The notes beneath the pieces are model-generated. The model was not told where the DNA came from and did no database searches. It was given only the letters and a program-made list of their open reading frames with translations. The position numbers and the translations under genes were made by a program. DNA of 64,000 nt from JAUXJB01 sp965226855 (GTDB taxonomy: Bacteria; Myxococcota_A; UBA9160; SZUA-336): positions 124,001 to 188,000 of the forward strand of contig CBDDEE010000025.1 in NCBI GenBank assembly GCA_965226855.1, read 5' to 3'. Below, piece after piece: positions 1-11,030 of the stretch. The stretch's first letter is position 1. Every line of letters starts with the position of its first letter.

Positions 1-220
1 GCGTCACCGCCATGAACGCCGAGCGATGGTCGAGCGACAGCTGGACGCCACGCGCCGGGAGGAGACACATCGCTCCCAGTGCAGCGCCGAGGCCGACGGC
101 CACGGCGAAGGGCTGCCACGGCTCTCCGAGCGCGACTGCCGTGACCAGGCTGGCGGTCTGCGCCAGTGCCACCACGCCCAGCACCACCCCGACCAGCCAG
201 AGGATGGTCCGCACGTTCAT
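1..220 (-). CDS. TrkH-like potassium uptake protein, N-terminal fragment
   Basis: This frame opens with ATG at 218-220 on the minus strand and runs off the left edge without a stop, giving about 73 residues. It begins MNVRTILWLVGVVLG and has two hydrophobic stretches (about residues 5-30 and 38-55). A polar segment with LDHRSAFMAV follows. That layout resembles the start of TrkH/TrkG/KtrB-type potassium transport subunits, where two short helices precede a segment reading roughly LSxRxGFLxV. TrkH forms the ion-conducting membrane subunit of Trk uptake systems. The pore-loop selectivity sequences lie outside the window, so the assignment rests on the N-terminal pattern only. It is divergent from the next gene, with a palindromic repeat between them. 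Confidence 0.5.
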   Translation of the reverse strand, partial: MNVRTILWLVGVVLGVVALAQTASLVTAVALGEPWQPFAVAVGLGAALGAMCLLPARGVQLSLDHRSAFMAVT

Positions 221-241
221 CGGCGGCGTACTCTAGCCTAA

Positions 242-333
242 CTTGCGGGACCCGGCGCGCGGGCGGCCGCGCACCACCCGCCTTCGCTCAGGCCTACGGC
301 CTTCGCTGCGCGCGCCGCTCTGCGGCGCTTGCA
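242..333 (+). repeat. GC-rich palindromic repeat, single copy
   Basis: A solitary copy of the dispersed repeat family. It begins CTTGCGGGACCCGG, contains CGGGCGGCCGCG, CTTCGCTCAGGCCTACGGCC and CTGCGCGCGCCGC, and ends GCGGCGCTTGCA. It sits between the divergent TrkH-like and EEP genes. Spelling is close to the 92-bp units at 57888-58420. Confidence 0.85.
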
Positions 334-397
334 CGCAGTCCCTGACGAGACGGGGGCGCCTTGGAGCCTCTGCTTCACTATTGTCAGCGCCCAGACG

Positions 398-1222
398 ATG
401 AAACACGGGATGCTGGTGAGGTCAGGGAAGGATCGGCGCAAGTCTGCCAGGCGCACCCGCTCCGAACGGCGGGCTCTCATTGCGGAGCGTTTGCCGTATC
501 TGGCCAGCGTGCGACCGCCTGCAGTTCCAGCCCCGGCACCGGCCTTCGACGACTGGTTCGAGGTCGCGACCTACAACGTTCACCGCTGGTCGGGAGTCAC
601 GGGCGGCCGCAGGTGGCTGCCGGAGCTGGCCAGCGACGTGATCGCGCTTCAGGAGTGCCTGCGCCCGATCGGGACCGAGGACCCCCTGGAGCGAATCGCC
701 GACGAGCTGCAGCTGTACCTGGCCTTCGTCTCGACGCGCGCCCATCGCAGGGGCGAGCTGGGAAACGCGATCTTGTCTCGCTGGCCAATGATCGGAGTCT
801 TCACCCTGGACCTGAGTCAGGGCCGCCTGGAACGACGCTCGGCAATCGTGGCCCAGTTCCGAGGGGACTCGCGCTCGGTCGCGATCGTTGCAACGCACCT
901 CGGGCTGGTCGACCGCACCCGCGAGCGACAGGTACGTTCGCTGCTCTCGCACCCCCAGCTTCAGGGTCCGACCATCCTGCTGGGAGACATGAACGCCTGG
1001 CGACGCTGCGCCGCAACTCGACAGCTCGACCGCGAGTTCACAGAGCGACACCACAACAAGAGCTGGCCGCCCACCTTCCCCGCAACGCGACCGGTCCTGG
1101 CGCTCGACCGGGTGTACGCTCGAGGAGCGCGCGTCGAGCAGGTCCGAACTCACAGCAGTCGTCTGGCACGACGGGCTTCCGATCACCTGCCGGTCATCGC
1201 CACCATCGAGCTCGAACCGTAG
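398..1222 (+). CDS. endonuclease/exonuclease/phosphatase (EEP) family protein
   Basis: EEP-fold metal-dependent phosphohydrolase. Members cleave phosphodiester or phosphomonoester bonds in nucleic acids, lipids or sugars. Visible family motifs are ATYNVHRWSG, where the Asn helps bind metal, then VIALQECL with the metal-binding Glu, GNAILSRWP, ATHLGL, LLGDMNAW with the catalytic Asp-x-Asn, and a C-terminal SDHLPV with the Asp-His pair. All core catalytic positions are therefore present. Many Gram-negative relatives sit beside phospholipase D or membrane genes, but the substrate cannot be read here. The frame is open further upstream into the repeat. ATG at 398 or 410 is the plausible start because the basic leader and domain begin after it. 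About 274 residues. Confidence 0.85.
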   Translation: MKHGMLVRSGKDRRKSARRTRSERRALIAERLPYLASVRPPAVPAPAPAFDDWFEVATYNVHRWSGVTGGRRWLPELASDVIALQECLRPIGTEDPLERIADELQLYLAFVSTRAHRRGELGNAILSRWPMIGVFTLDLSQGRLERRSAIVAQFRGDSRSVAIVATHLGLVDRTRERQVRSLLSHPQLQGPTILLGDMNAWRRCAATRQLDREFTERHHNKSWPPTFPATRPVLALDRVYARGARVEQVRTHSSRLARRASDHLPVIATIELEP

Positions 1223-1309
1223 TCGAAGCGGCTCGGGCGGCTGAGCCGCGCGCCGTTGACACCCCCTCTCTTTGTCGGGCAGGATGCGCGGGTCTCAGGT
1301 GAGGAGGGG

Positions 1310-2284
1310 ATGGCCGAAGTCGCCCAGCGTCGTGCAACACTTCACGACTTCGCTCCCAAGCGCGCCCACGCGGCCGCGGAGCTGCTCGCCTTGCTCCGAG
1401 CACCCGAGAAGTCGATCCCGAGCAGACTGCTCTACGACGCCAGAGGAGTCGAGCTCTTCGAAGCGATCTGCGGGACCGAGGAGTACTACCTGACGCGAAC
1501 CGAGCTCGGGATCCTGCGCAAGAACGTTCGCGAGATGGCGACACTGATCGGGCCGCACAGCCTGCTCATCGAGTACGGCAGCGGCTCGGGGTTGAAGACG
1601 CGGTTGCTGCTAGACCACCTGCAGGAGCCGGTTGCCTACGTCCCCGTCGAGATCTCGCGGGAGGCTCTCCAGCGCTCCACGGAGGCGCTTCACGCTCGCT
1701 ACCCGGAGCTGCACGTGCTGCCCGTGGTGGCCGACTACACCTCGCACTACGAGCTACCGCAGCCACCGCGAGAGCCGGCCAGCCGCGTCGTTTTCTTTCC
1801 GGGCTCGACCATCGGCAACTTCGAGCCGGTGGAGGCGGCGCGCTTCATGCGCCACATCGCGAGCATCGTCGAGAAGGGGGGCGCTCTGCTCGTGGGGGTC
1901 GATCTGCACAAGGACGCCGCCACGCTCGAGCGAGCCTACGACGACTCTGCGGGGATCACGGCGGAGTTCGAGCTCAATGCCCTCAGCCACATCAACCGCG
2001 AGTTCGACGCAAACTTCGTCACGGAGCGCTTCGCGTACCGCTCCTGGTACAACAACGAGCTGCAGCGCATCGAGATGTACCTGGAGAGTCTGGAGGCCCA
2101 GCGTGTAAGTGTGGCCGGAAGCGAGATCGCCTTTGCAGAGTCGGAGCGAATCCTGATGGAGTACGCACAGAAGTACACGCTGGAGAGCTTTCGCCGCTTC
2201 GCCGCGGCAGCGGACCTGTCGGTCGAGCGGATCTGGCTCGACGAGCGCTCGCTCTTCAGCATCCAATACCTTCGCCGCAACTGA
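1310..2284 (+). CDS. egtD: L-histidine N-alpha-methyltransferase EgtD (ergothioneine biosynthesis)
   Basis: SAM-dependent enzyme that trimethylates the alpha-amino group of histidine to hercynine, the first step to ergothioneine. Near the N-terminus are IPSRLLYDARG and a CGTEEYYLTRTE block typical of the DUF2260/EgtD family. The SAM-binding glycine loop is IEYGSGSGLKT. PGSTIGNFEP and DLHKDAATLERAYDD match the family core. The C-terminal region carries the NREFDANF and YRSWYNN blocks, and it ends DERSLFSIQYLRRN. ATG at 1310 is preceded directly by GAGGAGGGG, so it is chosen over upstream codons. About 324 residues, normal for the family. No egtB partner lies nearby, so later steps must be encoded elsewhere or the product may be used differently. 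Confidence 0.9.
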   Translation: MAEVAQRRATLHDFAPKRAHAAAELLALLRAPEKSIPSRLLYDARGVELFEAICGTEEYYLTRTELGILRKNVREMATLIGPHSLLIEYGSGSGLKTRLLLDHLQEPVAYVPVEISREALQRSTEALHARYPELHVLPVVADYTSHYELPQPPREPASRVVFFPGSTIGNFEPVEAARFMRHIASIVEKGGALLVGVDLHKDAATLERAYDDSAGITAEFELNALSHINREFDANFVTERFAYRSWYNNELQRIEMYLESLEAQRVSVAGSEIAFAESERILMEYAQKYTLESFRRFAAAADLSVERIWLDERSLFSIQYLRRN

Positions 2285-2320
2285 GCGGCGCGCTCCGCGA
2301 CGCAGACAGAGGAGAGAGCC

Positions 2321-2377
2321 ATGGAAGACAAACGCTCCTTCATGGAGAAGCGCGAGCCGGCCTTCAAGGGCTGCTGA
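2321..2377 (+). CDS. 18-residue leader ORF ahead of fabI
   Basis: A short frame, MEDKRSFMEKREPAFKGC, begins with ATG behind a strong GGAGAGAG site and stops with TGA at 2375-2377. The fabI ATG at 2379 follows after one base. The spacing would allow translational coupling, and fabI has no obvious independent ribosome site other than sequence inside this frame. The peptide is charged and resembles no known leader. It may be a true leader peptide or a remnant of a longer N-terminus. Coding status is unproven. Confidence 0.35.
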   Translation: MEDKRSFMEKREPAFKGC

Positions 2378-2378
2378 G

Positions 2379-3266
2379 ATGCTCGAAATCGACCTGCGTG
2401 CCAAGCGCGCCTTCGTGGCGGGCGTTGCCGATGATGCGGGCTTCGGCTTCGCGATCGCGAAGAAGCTGGCCGAGGCCGGAGCCTCCGTCTGCGTCGGGAC
2501 CTGGCCCCCTGCCTACGGGATCTTCACCAAGCTGCTCGCGCGCGACAGGATGGCCGAGTCCCTGCAGCTGTCCGACGGGAGGAAGCTCGAGTTCGAGCGC
2601 ATCTACGCTCTGGACGCAGAGTACGACGAGCTCGACCGCGTACCCGTCGAGGTCCGCGAGCAGCGTCGCTACAAGGCACACCCAGACTTCACGCTGCAGG
2701 GCGTCGCGGATCAGGTCGTGGCCGACTTCGGCGAGCAGCCGCTCGACATCGTCGTCCACAGCCTGGCGAACGGGTCAGAGGTCAAGAACGCGCTTCTGGA
2801 CACGAGCCGCGAGGGCTACCTCAACGCGGTGAGCGCCAGCAGCTACTCGTTCGTGGCGCTCGTTCAGCGCTTCGGCCCACTGCTGCGCGAGCAGGGCTCC
2901 TTCCTCACGCTCAGCTACATGGCCTCCGAACGGGTGATCCCTGGCTACGGGGGCGGCATGTCCTCCGCAAAGGCGGCTCTCGAGTCCGATACGCGCACCC
3001 TCGCCTACGAGGCCGGGCGCCGCTGGGGTGCACGCGTCAATTGCATCTCGGCGGGACCCTGGGCCTCGCGCGCCGCGAGCGCGATCGGATTCATCGGGAC
3101 GATGATCGACTACGTCAGCAAGAACTCGCCGCTTCCCGAACCCATTCACGCCGAAGAGGTCGGTGCCGCAGCCACCTTCCTCGCGAGCCCCCTCGCCTCC
3201 GGGATTACCGGAACCACGCTATACGTAGACAAGGGCTTCCACGCCATGGGCATGGCGGTGGAATAG
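2379..3266 (+). CDS. fabI: enoyl-[acyl-carrier-protein] reductase (NADH), plant/chlamydial type FabI
   Basis: NADH-dependent enoyl-ACP reductase completing each cycle of type II fatty acid synthesis. It is a short-chain dehydrogenase relative. The nucleotide-binding region is KRAFVAGVADDAGFGFAIAK, the insert TWPPAYGIF follows beta-2, and VHSLANGSEV precedes the active site. The block GYGGGMSSAKAALESDTR contains the catalytic Tyr and Lys. ISAGPWASRAA and LASPLASGITGTTLYVD follow. The insert and the GYGGGMSSAKAALESD spelling match plant chloroplast ENR and chlamydial FabI rather than the E. coli type. At 295 residues it is longer than E. coli FabI (262). It converges on hisS, with a large inverted repeat between the two ends. 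Confidence 0.92.
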   Translation: MLEIDLRAKRAFVAGVADDAGFGFAIAKKLAEAGASVCVGTWPPAYGIFTKLLARDRMAESLQLSDGRKLEFERIYALDAEYDELDRVPVEVREQRRYKAHPDFTLQGVADQVVADFGEQPLDIVVHSLANGSEVKNALLDTSREGYLNAVSASSYSFVALVQRFGPLLREQGSFLTLSYMASERVIPGYGGGMSSAKAALESDTRTLAYEAGRRWGARVNCISAGPWASRAASAIGFIGTMIDYVSKNSPLPEPIHAEEVGAAATFLASPLASGITGTTLYVDKGFHAMGMAVE

Positions 3267-3293
3267 CAGCCAGGCGCGAGGACTCACACAGTC

Positions 3294-3401
3294 GGCGGCC
3301 GGGATCCTTCCCCCGCCGGACAACGCTCCTTGCGTGCACATATGCGGTGGTCACCTCGCGCACCGCTAACACTGTCCGGCGCGGGAAGGATCCCGGCCGC
3401 C
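3294..3401. terminator. large inverted repeat between convergent fabI and hisS
   Basis: Two 29-base arms, 3294-3322 and 3373-3401, are inverted copies with one mismatch, separated by 50 bases. The arm starts GGCGGCCGGGATCC and ends CGCCGGACA. It lies entirely between the stops of fabI (3266) and hisS (3428). A very stable hairpin here could end transcription from both sides, although no U tract follows. The length and precision of the arms would equally suit a small palindromic mobile unit. Confidence 0.6.
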
Positions 3402-3427
3402 AACTCCCTGCCTTCTCGCGTCTTGCG

Positions 3428-4648
3428 CTACAAGAGGTCTTCTAGGCGGACGATTGTCTCGCGGCCTGATGCCAGGTCTTTGACTTTGACCGAGTCGTTT
3501 TGCCACTCGTCGGGGCCGACAAGGACGACGCGGGTGGCGCCCGTGCTGTCGGCGGACTTGAGCGCCCTCGAGACGCGGGGGGCGCCGTACGGTGCGTCGG
3601 CGCTGACGCCTTCCGCGCGGAGCTTTGCGACAACGCGCCGGGCGGCGGACCGCATCTCCCCACCGATCGGTACCACCACGACGTCGACGCGGGGGGCAGC
3701 TCGCGGCAGCAGCCCACGCTCTTGTAGGAGTTCGCCGAGCACGGCGTCTCCCATGCCGAAGCCGAGTGCCGGGAGCTTCGGGCCCCCGAGCAGCTCGATG
3801 AGCTCGTCGTAGCGGCCGCCACCCGCGACCGAGCGCAGGGAGCGGGCGCGATCGAAGATCTCCCAGACAGGTCCCGTGTAGTAGTCCAGCCCCCGAACGA
3901 TGCGAAAATCGGGCTCCATGAAGTCGCCGATGCCAAAGTCGTCGCAGGCCTCGAGCACGGCACCGAGCTCGTCCCCGGCCTCGATGGGCATGCGCTCGCA
4001 CCAGCCCGCGAGCTCCCGCGCCCGGCCCGTCCCCAGCAGGGCCTCGAGCCGACCCGCGGCCGTGTCATCCCTCTCCAGCCTGTCGATCAGGGCCAGCACC
4101 TCCGGCTCGTCCGCGGCGCCGACGTCGATCTTGCCAAGCTGCCTGCGCAGCAGGCGACGGTCGTTGATGCGCACCATGACGTCGTCGGAGCCGAGGCCTA
4201 AGCTGCGCAGTCCCTCGACGGCGACAACCATCGCTTCGGCGTCGGCCGCCGCATCGTCGCTCCCGAACACGTCGACGTTCCACTGGCGAAAGGCCCGCGT
4301 CCGACCGCGCTGTGGCTTCTCGTAGCGGTAGAACTCCGGCAGACAGAACCACTTGATGGGCTTCGGGAGTCCGGCGGCGCGGCCCGCCACCATGCGCGCG
4401 ATGCTCGGTGTCATCTCCGGCCGCAACGCCACCTTGCGTCCGCCCTTGTCCACAAAGGCGTAGAGCTGCGAAACGATCTCCTCGCCCGACTTCGCCGTGA
4501 AGAGCTCGAGCGGCTCGAGCACCGGTCCGTCGATCTCCTCGAAGCCGGCGCCCCCGGAGGCCTGACGCCAGGCGGACTCGATCGCGCGCCTTACGGCGAG
4601 CTCCGCGGGCAAGAAGTCGCGGAAGCCGGGGAGGACCTTGAACTTCAT
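3428..4648 (-). CDS. hisS: histidyl-tRNA synthetase
   Basis: Class II aminoacyl-tRNA synthetase charging tRNA-His. The start MKFKVLPGFRDFLPAE is the usual HisRS opening. Motif 2 lies around WFCLPEFYRYEKPQRGRTRAFRQ. The histidine-specific motifs are RGLDYYTGPVWEI and AGGGRYDEL, and motif 3 is LGFGMGDAVLGEL. The C-terminal part from about residue 315 (VDVVVVPIGGEM) is the anticodon-binding domain. ATG at 4648 fits the conserved N-terminus; the frame is open eight codons further upstream, but those residues are not HisRS-like. 406 residues, a normal length. The 190-bp gap to the divergent sucA start should hold both promoters; I could not single out either. Confidence 0.95.
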   Translation of the reverse strand: MKFKVLPGFRDFLPAELAVRRAIESAWRQASGGAGFEEIDGPVLEPLELFTAKSGEEIVSQLYAFVDKGGRKVALRPEMTPSIARMVAGRAAGLPKPIKWFCLPEFYRYEKPQRGRTRAFRQWNVDVFGSDDAAADAEAMVVAVEGLRSLGLGSDDVMVRINDRRLLRRQLGKIDVGAADEPEVLALIDRLERDDTAAGRLEALLGTGRARELAGWCERMPIEAGDELGAVLEACDDFGIGDFMEPDFRIVRGLDYYTGPVWEIFDRARSLRSVAGGGRYDELIELLGGPKLPALGFGMGDAVLGELLQERGLLPRAAPRVDVVVVPIGGEMRSAARRVVAKLRAEGVSADAPYGAPRVSRALKSADSTGATRVVLVGPDEWQNDSVKVKDLASGRETIVRLEDLL

Positions 4649-4840
4649 AGCGCGGCATCCTAGCGGAGCCATGCCGGGGCGTCAGTCGACCGAGGACGAG
4701 ACCTTCACCGGAGGTGTCAGCAAGACGATGGAGACAAGGATGGAGCGTCGCAGACCGAGACCGGCGCGAAATGACGGCCCATACGCGGGGCGTTACTTTT
4801 CGCCAGCGGGGCGCAACGCCTCGAAACACGGAGGCCTCGC

Positions 4841-7645
<2,805 letters not shown>

Positions 7646-7649
7646 ACGT

Positions 7650-7706
7650 CTCGCGGGACCCGGCGCGCGAGCGGTCGCGCGCCACGCCTATCGGCGCAGC
7701 TTGCAC
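7650..7706 (+). repeat. degenerate copy of the GC-rich palindromic repeat
   Basis: It begins CTCGCGGGACCCGGCGCGCG and continues AGCGGTCGCGCGCCACGCC, then ends GGCGCAGCTTGCA. It has lost the middle TTCGCTCAGGCC block. It lies between the convergent ends of sucA and the YciH gene, in the same orientation as all other copies. Confidence 0.65.
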
Positions 7707-7729
7707 CTTCCGCTGCAGGGGAGCCTCGC

Positions 7730-8089
7730 TCAGGCGAGGTCCACGCGGTAGCCGCGACCCTCCAGCGCCCTTGCCACGACGCTCTGGTGGTCGCCGTCGA
7801 GCTCGATGCTCCGGCCCACGACCGAGCTCGAGGTCCCGCAAGCGCGTCCGAGCTCAAGGGCCAGCGCGCCAAGCTCGGTCTCGCCAAGCGGGAGTCCCGA
7901 GACCATCGTACGCTGGACGCCCGAGGGACAGACGTCGAGGATCACGCAGACTCTCGGCTCGGGGCCAGGTCGCAGAGGTGCGCGGCAGCTGCAGCGGGCG
8001 AGCGGCCGACCGCACCCCGGACACAGCTTGCCGTCGCGGCTCGTGGCGGCCGAGCGCACGATCGATCCGACGTCATCTCGCTTGGACAC
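7730..8089 (-). CDS. yciH: YciH/SUI1-family translation factor
   Basis: Small protein of the eIF1/SUI1 fold. The first 35 residues are basic and contain a CPGCGRPLARCSC zinc-ribbon-like segment, as in other bacterial YciH proteins. The SUI1 domain follows, with VQRTMVSGLPLGETELGALA, a CGTSSSV loop where most family members have CGTGGTV, and the ending ELDGDHQSVVARALEGRGY. Bacterial YciH influences start-site fidelity of translation in a manner related to eIF1. 119 residues is normal. The gene is followed four bases later in the opposite sense of travel by the alpha/beta hydrolase start region, so the two may be cotranscribed. Confidence 0.85.
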   Translation of the reverse strand: MSKRDDVGSIVRSAATSRDGKLCPGCGRPLARCSCRAPLRPGPEPRVCVILDVCPSGVQRTMVSGLPLGETELGALALELGRACGTSSSVVGRSIELDGDHQSVVARALEGRGYRVDLA

Positions 8090-8093
8090 GCGC

Positions 8094-9500
8094 TCAGCAC
8101 ATCGGGCCCAGGCGCCACTCGCGCAGAGCCCGGTCTACGAGCTTTCGAACCGCGGGCTCGCGCCGGAACGACAGGTGGCCGCCATGATACCAGGCCAGCT
8201 GCGGCTCGCCCCAGTGGTTCCACAGATCGCGCGGCTGGTCGGCAGTAACCAGCCGATCGACGGTGCCGGCATAAATGAAGCAGCGCTCGGTCGGCACGAG
8301 CGGCTCGACAGCGAGCGGCGAGATCGCGCGCATGAGCTCCTCGACCTGACTCCATTCCAGACCCTGGCGCTCCAGCTCCCGGCGCGTCTCGGGTATCGAC
8401 AGCCTGCTCTCGCCGCGCAGGAAGTCGACGGCCGGGACCCCGGCGATCACGCAGGCGAGCTCGTCGTCGAGTCCAGCGAGCAGCGCCGCCGAGTACCCCC
8501 CGAGCGACATGCCGTAGACCCCGACGGACTCGGCGGAGTCCGCCCGCGCCCAGCTCAGCAGCCGACGGATGTCCCACATCGCCTGGGCCTCGGCAAAGAC
8601 GGTGTCAAGGAGCTCGCCGCCCACGAAGCGGTCACCACTGCGGAGTCCCACCTTCCGGGGCCCGTGTAACGGAAGCACTGGAAAGAGCAGGTTGTGGCCA
8701 AGCTCTCGGTGCAACCGTTCAGCCTCGAAGGCCGCAAAGTCCACCAGCGGAAAGCCCATGCCCAGGCCGTGGATGCAGACTAGCCACGGGCGTGGCTCCG
8801 CGCCGTCGCGCAGCACCCAGGCATGCGCGCGCCGATTCGCGGAGTAGCTCAGCCAGCGTTCACGACCCGGAGCTTCGGTCGGCGGCTCGTAGCCGCTCTC
8901 GAAGCTCAGGTGCTCGAAGCGCAGCCCGCGCGTTTCCTTCCGGTCGATGCCCGGCGACTCGAGAGCAGGCGGCTCCGCGTGAAAGCTCGCGGGCTTCTCG
9001 ATCCAACCCAGCTCCATGAAGAGCTTGTGCGCTCCGCGGATCTCCTCGGCCATGCGGTCGGTGTCCAGGCTGACGAAGCTTCGCCGCCCCAGGGGCACGG
9101 TCCCGAGGATGGCCTCGTCGAGTCCGATCTTTGCGGCGAGCAAGAGATCCAGGCTCGGCTCCGGCACGCCCGGCACCAGAACCTGCCGTCGCTGACTCAC
9201 CCAGCCAGCCGCCACGAAGCTCCCGCCGGCAAGAACGAGCAGCCAGAGAGTCGCCGCGAAGCCCACGATGAAGAGCATGGGAAGCGCCAGCACCGCTCCG
9301 AGCGCCCCACCGAGCGCGCTCATCTGAAGGGTGCGCACGTCGCGTGGCAGCCATAGCTGCGAAACGCCCCCAGCAAGCAAGAGGGAGCCTGGAAGCACGC
9401 CGAGGACGAAGCCCGCCACTCCAGTTCCCGCCCCCGAGATCAGCCACACGAGGCCCGCGACGCTGGCGAGCACACTGTTCCAGGAAATCCGACCTGCCAT
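8094..9500 (-). CDS. membrane-anchored alpha/beta hydrolase
   Basis: The N-terminal 90 residues hold about three hydrophobic segments (for example VLASVAGLVWLISGAG and LFIVGFAATLWLLVL). A cytoplasmic or peripheral hydrolase domain follows. HGLGMGFPL forms the oxyanion region. The nucleophile elbow is YGMSLGG, a GxSxG motif. Candidate Asp is in YAGTVDRLVT, and the general-base His is in WYHGGHLSF. The full catalytic triad is thus present. It is followed nine bases later by the start of the WS/DGAT-like gene transcribed from the same strand upstream, so the pair forms one unit. The pairing suggests work on neutral lipid or ester, but the substrate is not identifiable. Confidence 0.75.
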   Translation of the reverse strand: MAGRISWNSVLASVAGLVWLISGAGTGVAGFVLGVLPGSLLLAGGVSQLWLPRDVRTLQMSALGGALGAVLALPMLFIVGFAATLWLLVLAGGSFVAAGWVSQRRQVLVPGVPEPSLDLLLAAKIGLDEAILGTVPLGRRSFVSLDTDRMAEEIRGAHKLFMELGWIEKPASFHAEPPALESPGIDRKETRGLRFEHLSFESGYEPPTEAPGRERWLSYSANRRAHAWVLRDGAEPRPWLVCIHGLGMGFPLVDFAAFEAERLHRELGHNLLFPVLPLHGPRKVGLRSGDRFVGGELLDTVFAEAQAMWDIRRLLSWARADSAESVGVYGMSLGGYSAALLAGLDDELACVIAGVPAVDFLRGESRLSIPETRRELERQGLEWSQVEELMRAISPLAVEPLVPTERCFIYAGTVDRLVTADQPRDLWNHWGEPQLAWYHGGHLSFRREPAVRKLVDRALREWRLGPMC

Positions 9501-9509
9501 GTTCTCCTC

Positions 9510-10988
9510 TCAGAGCTCCGCGCGCTCGCCGCTGGAGTCGAGCCGACGCCTCGCTCGCAATCGCCGCCCAAGTGCGCGCCTGCTCCACTCGAGACCCGCA
9601 GCGACGCGGAGCTCTGAGAAGGACGCGACGATCTCGTCGACCAGTAGCGCAAGGTCCGGCAGACGCTCGCGATCCGCGTTGAGTCCCCAGGTGAGCCGCC
9701 CGGCATAGCTGAACAGAGCGATCGAGAGCGCGTGATTAGGCGCGAGTGGCGCCTGTGGATAACAGGCCAGAAGTCTCGAGGGCAGGAGGTAGAGCGGCAC
9801 CTGCGGCCCAGGGACGTTCGTCACGACCAGGTTGCACGCATCGGCCTGATCGAGGGCCAGGACCCCGCGCGACAGTAGCGTCGAGGCGGTCCAGCGCGTA
9901 GCTCCGGCAAGATCGTCGGCCGGGATCGCGCCACTGGCGCGCGTGAGGCCGCGCGTGGCTCGACACACCAGCTCCAGCTGATCGAGCGCTTCCACCTCTC
10001 CCACCGGCAGCCGCACGGTCTGGATGGCGATGTGTCCAGGCGTCGTGTCCGAACTTGATTGTACACTGACAGGTGTCGAGGCCGTCAGCTCGAACGACCT
10101 CAAACCCACGCCCCTTCGCTCCAAGAATCGACGCATGGCTCCCGTAGCGGTGGCGAGCACCAGCTCGTGGACCGTGCAGCCCAGCCGCCGTTTCACGGCA
10201 CGGACATCGGCCAGCTCCATACCGACCCAGTCGATCTGGCGGTGAGGCCCGATCTGGCCGTTGAGCAGGGTCTCGGTCGGCTCGCGCCCGAGCCTCGTCA
10301 AGGAGTCGACCCAGGTCCGGGCGCGCGCCTCGACGCTCGAGGCGAACGCCTGGGGACGCGTCAGCGCGCCGCCGACATCACGCGCCAGCTCGAGCGGGTA
10401 GCGCACGCGGCGCAGTATCTCGTCCCGCAGGAGATACAGCTGGCTCGGCGCGAGGCGCGGCGCGAATTCCCGCGCCTCGCCGATCTCGTCCGTCGGCTCT
10501 GACGCCAGGAGGAGCGATAGCAAGTCGACGCCGCGCGGCCCATCGATCATGGACGCGTGAGCCTTGAAAACGCTCGCAAAGCGATCTCCGTCGACTCCCT
10601 CCACGATCCAGAGCTCCCAGAGCGGCCTCTCGCGATCGAGCTGCTGCGACATGATCCGCGCGACGAGACGCTTCAGCTGCGACTCGTCCCCGGGGCGCGG
10701 GAGGCTCGTGTGCCGGACGTGGTAGTCGAGGCTGAAGTGATCGTCGTCGACCCACACTGGCGAGTTTTCGAGGGGAACGCGCGCGAGGCGCTGCCGATAC
10801 CGCGGCGCTCGATGGAGCTGCGAAGCCGCGTGCGCCCGAATCCGCTCGATGTCGATCCCGCCCTCCGGCGTGCGCAGCGCATCCGCCTCGAACATCAGCA
10901 CCGCGCCCACGTGGGCGTGGGTCGCAGCACTATCCTGTGCGAGAGAGGAGATCGCTGCCTCGCTGAGCCGGTCGTACCGGGTGCTCAC
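9510..10988 (-). CDS. WS/DGAT-family acyltransferase homologue with altered active-site motif
   Basis: Related to wax ester synthase/diacylglycerol acyltransferases, which move acyl groups from acyl-CoA to alcohols or diacylglycerol. The family motif PLWELWIVEG is present. The C-terminal half keeps VTNVPGPQVPLYL and YAGRLTWGLNAD. The catalytic HHxxxDG motif reads HASMIDG (H144, A145, D149, G150), so the second histidine, thought to be the general base, is alanine. The usual ND motif region reads VHELVLATATGAM. Overall length (492 residues) and both halves are intact, so this looks like a diverged subfamily rather than a decaying gene. Activity may be altered or lost. It probably forms an operon with the hydrolase downstream. 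Confidence 0.8.
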   Translation of the reverse strand: MSTRYDRLSEAAISSLAQDSAATHAHVGAVLMFEADALRTPEGGIDIERIRAHAASQLHRAPRYRQRLARVPLENSPVWVDDDHFSLDYHVRHTSLPRPGDESQLKRLVARIMSQQLDRERPLWELWIVEGVDGDRFASVFKAHASMIDGPRGVDLLSLLLASEPTDEIGEAREFAPRLAPSQLYLLRDEILRRVRYPLELARDVGGALTRPQAFASSVEARARTWVDSLTRLGREPTETLLNGQIGPHRQIDWVGMELADVRAVKRRLGCTVHELVLATATGAMRRFLERRGVGLRSFELTASTPVSVQSSSDTTPGHIAIQTVRLPVGEVEALDQLELVCRATRGLTRASGAIPADDLAGATRWTASTLLSRGVLALDQADACNLVVTNVPGPQVPLYLLPSRLLACYPQAPLAPNHALSIALFSYAGRLTWGLNADRERLPDLALLVDEIVASFSELRVAAGLEWSRRALGRRLRARRRLDSSGERAEL

Positions 10989-11030
10989 CCGCTCCTGTGT
11001 AGCTTTGGGTTCTCGGGGTGTAAACCCCGG

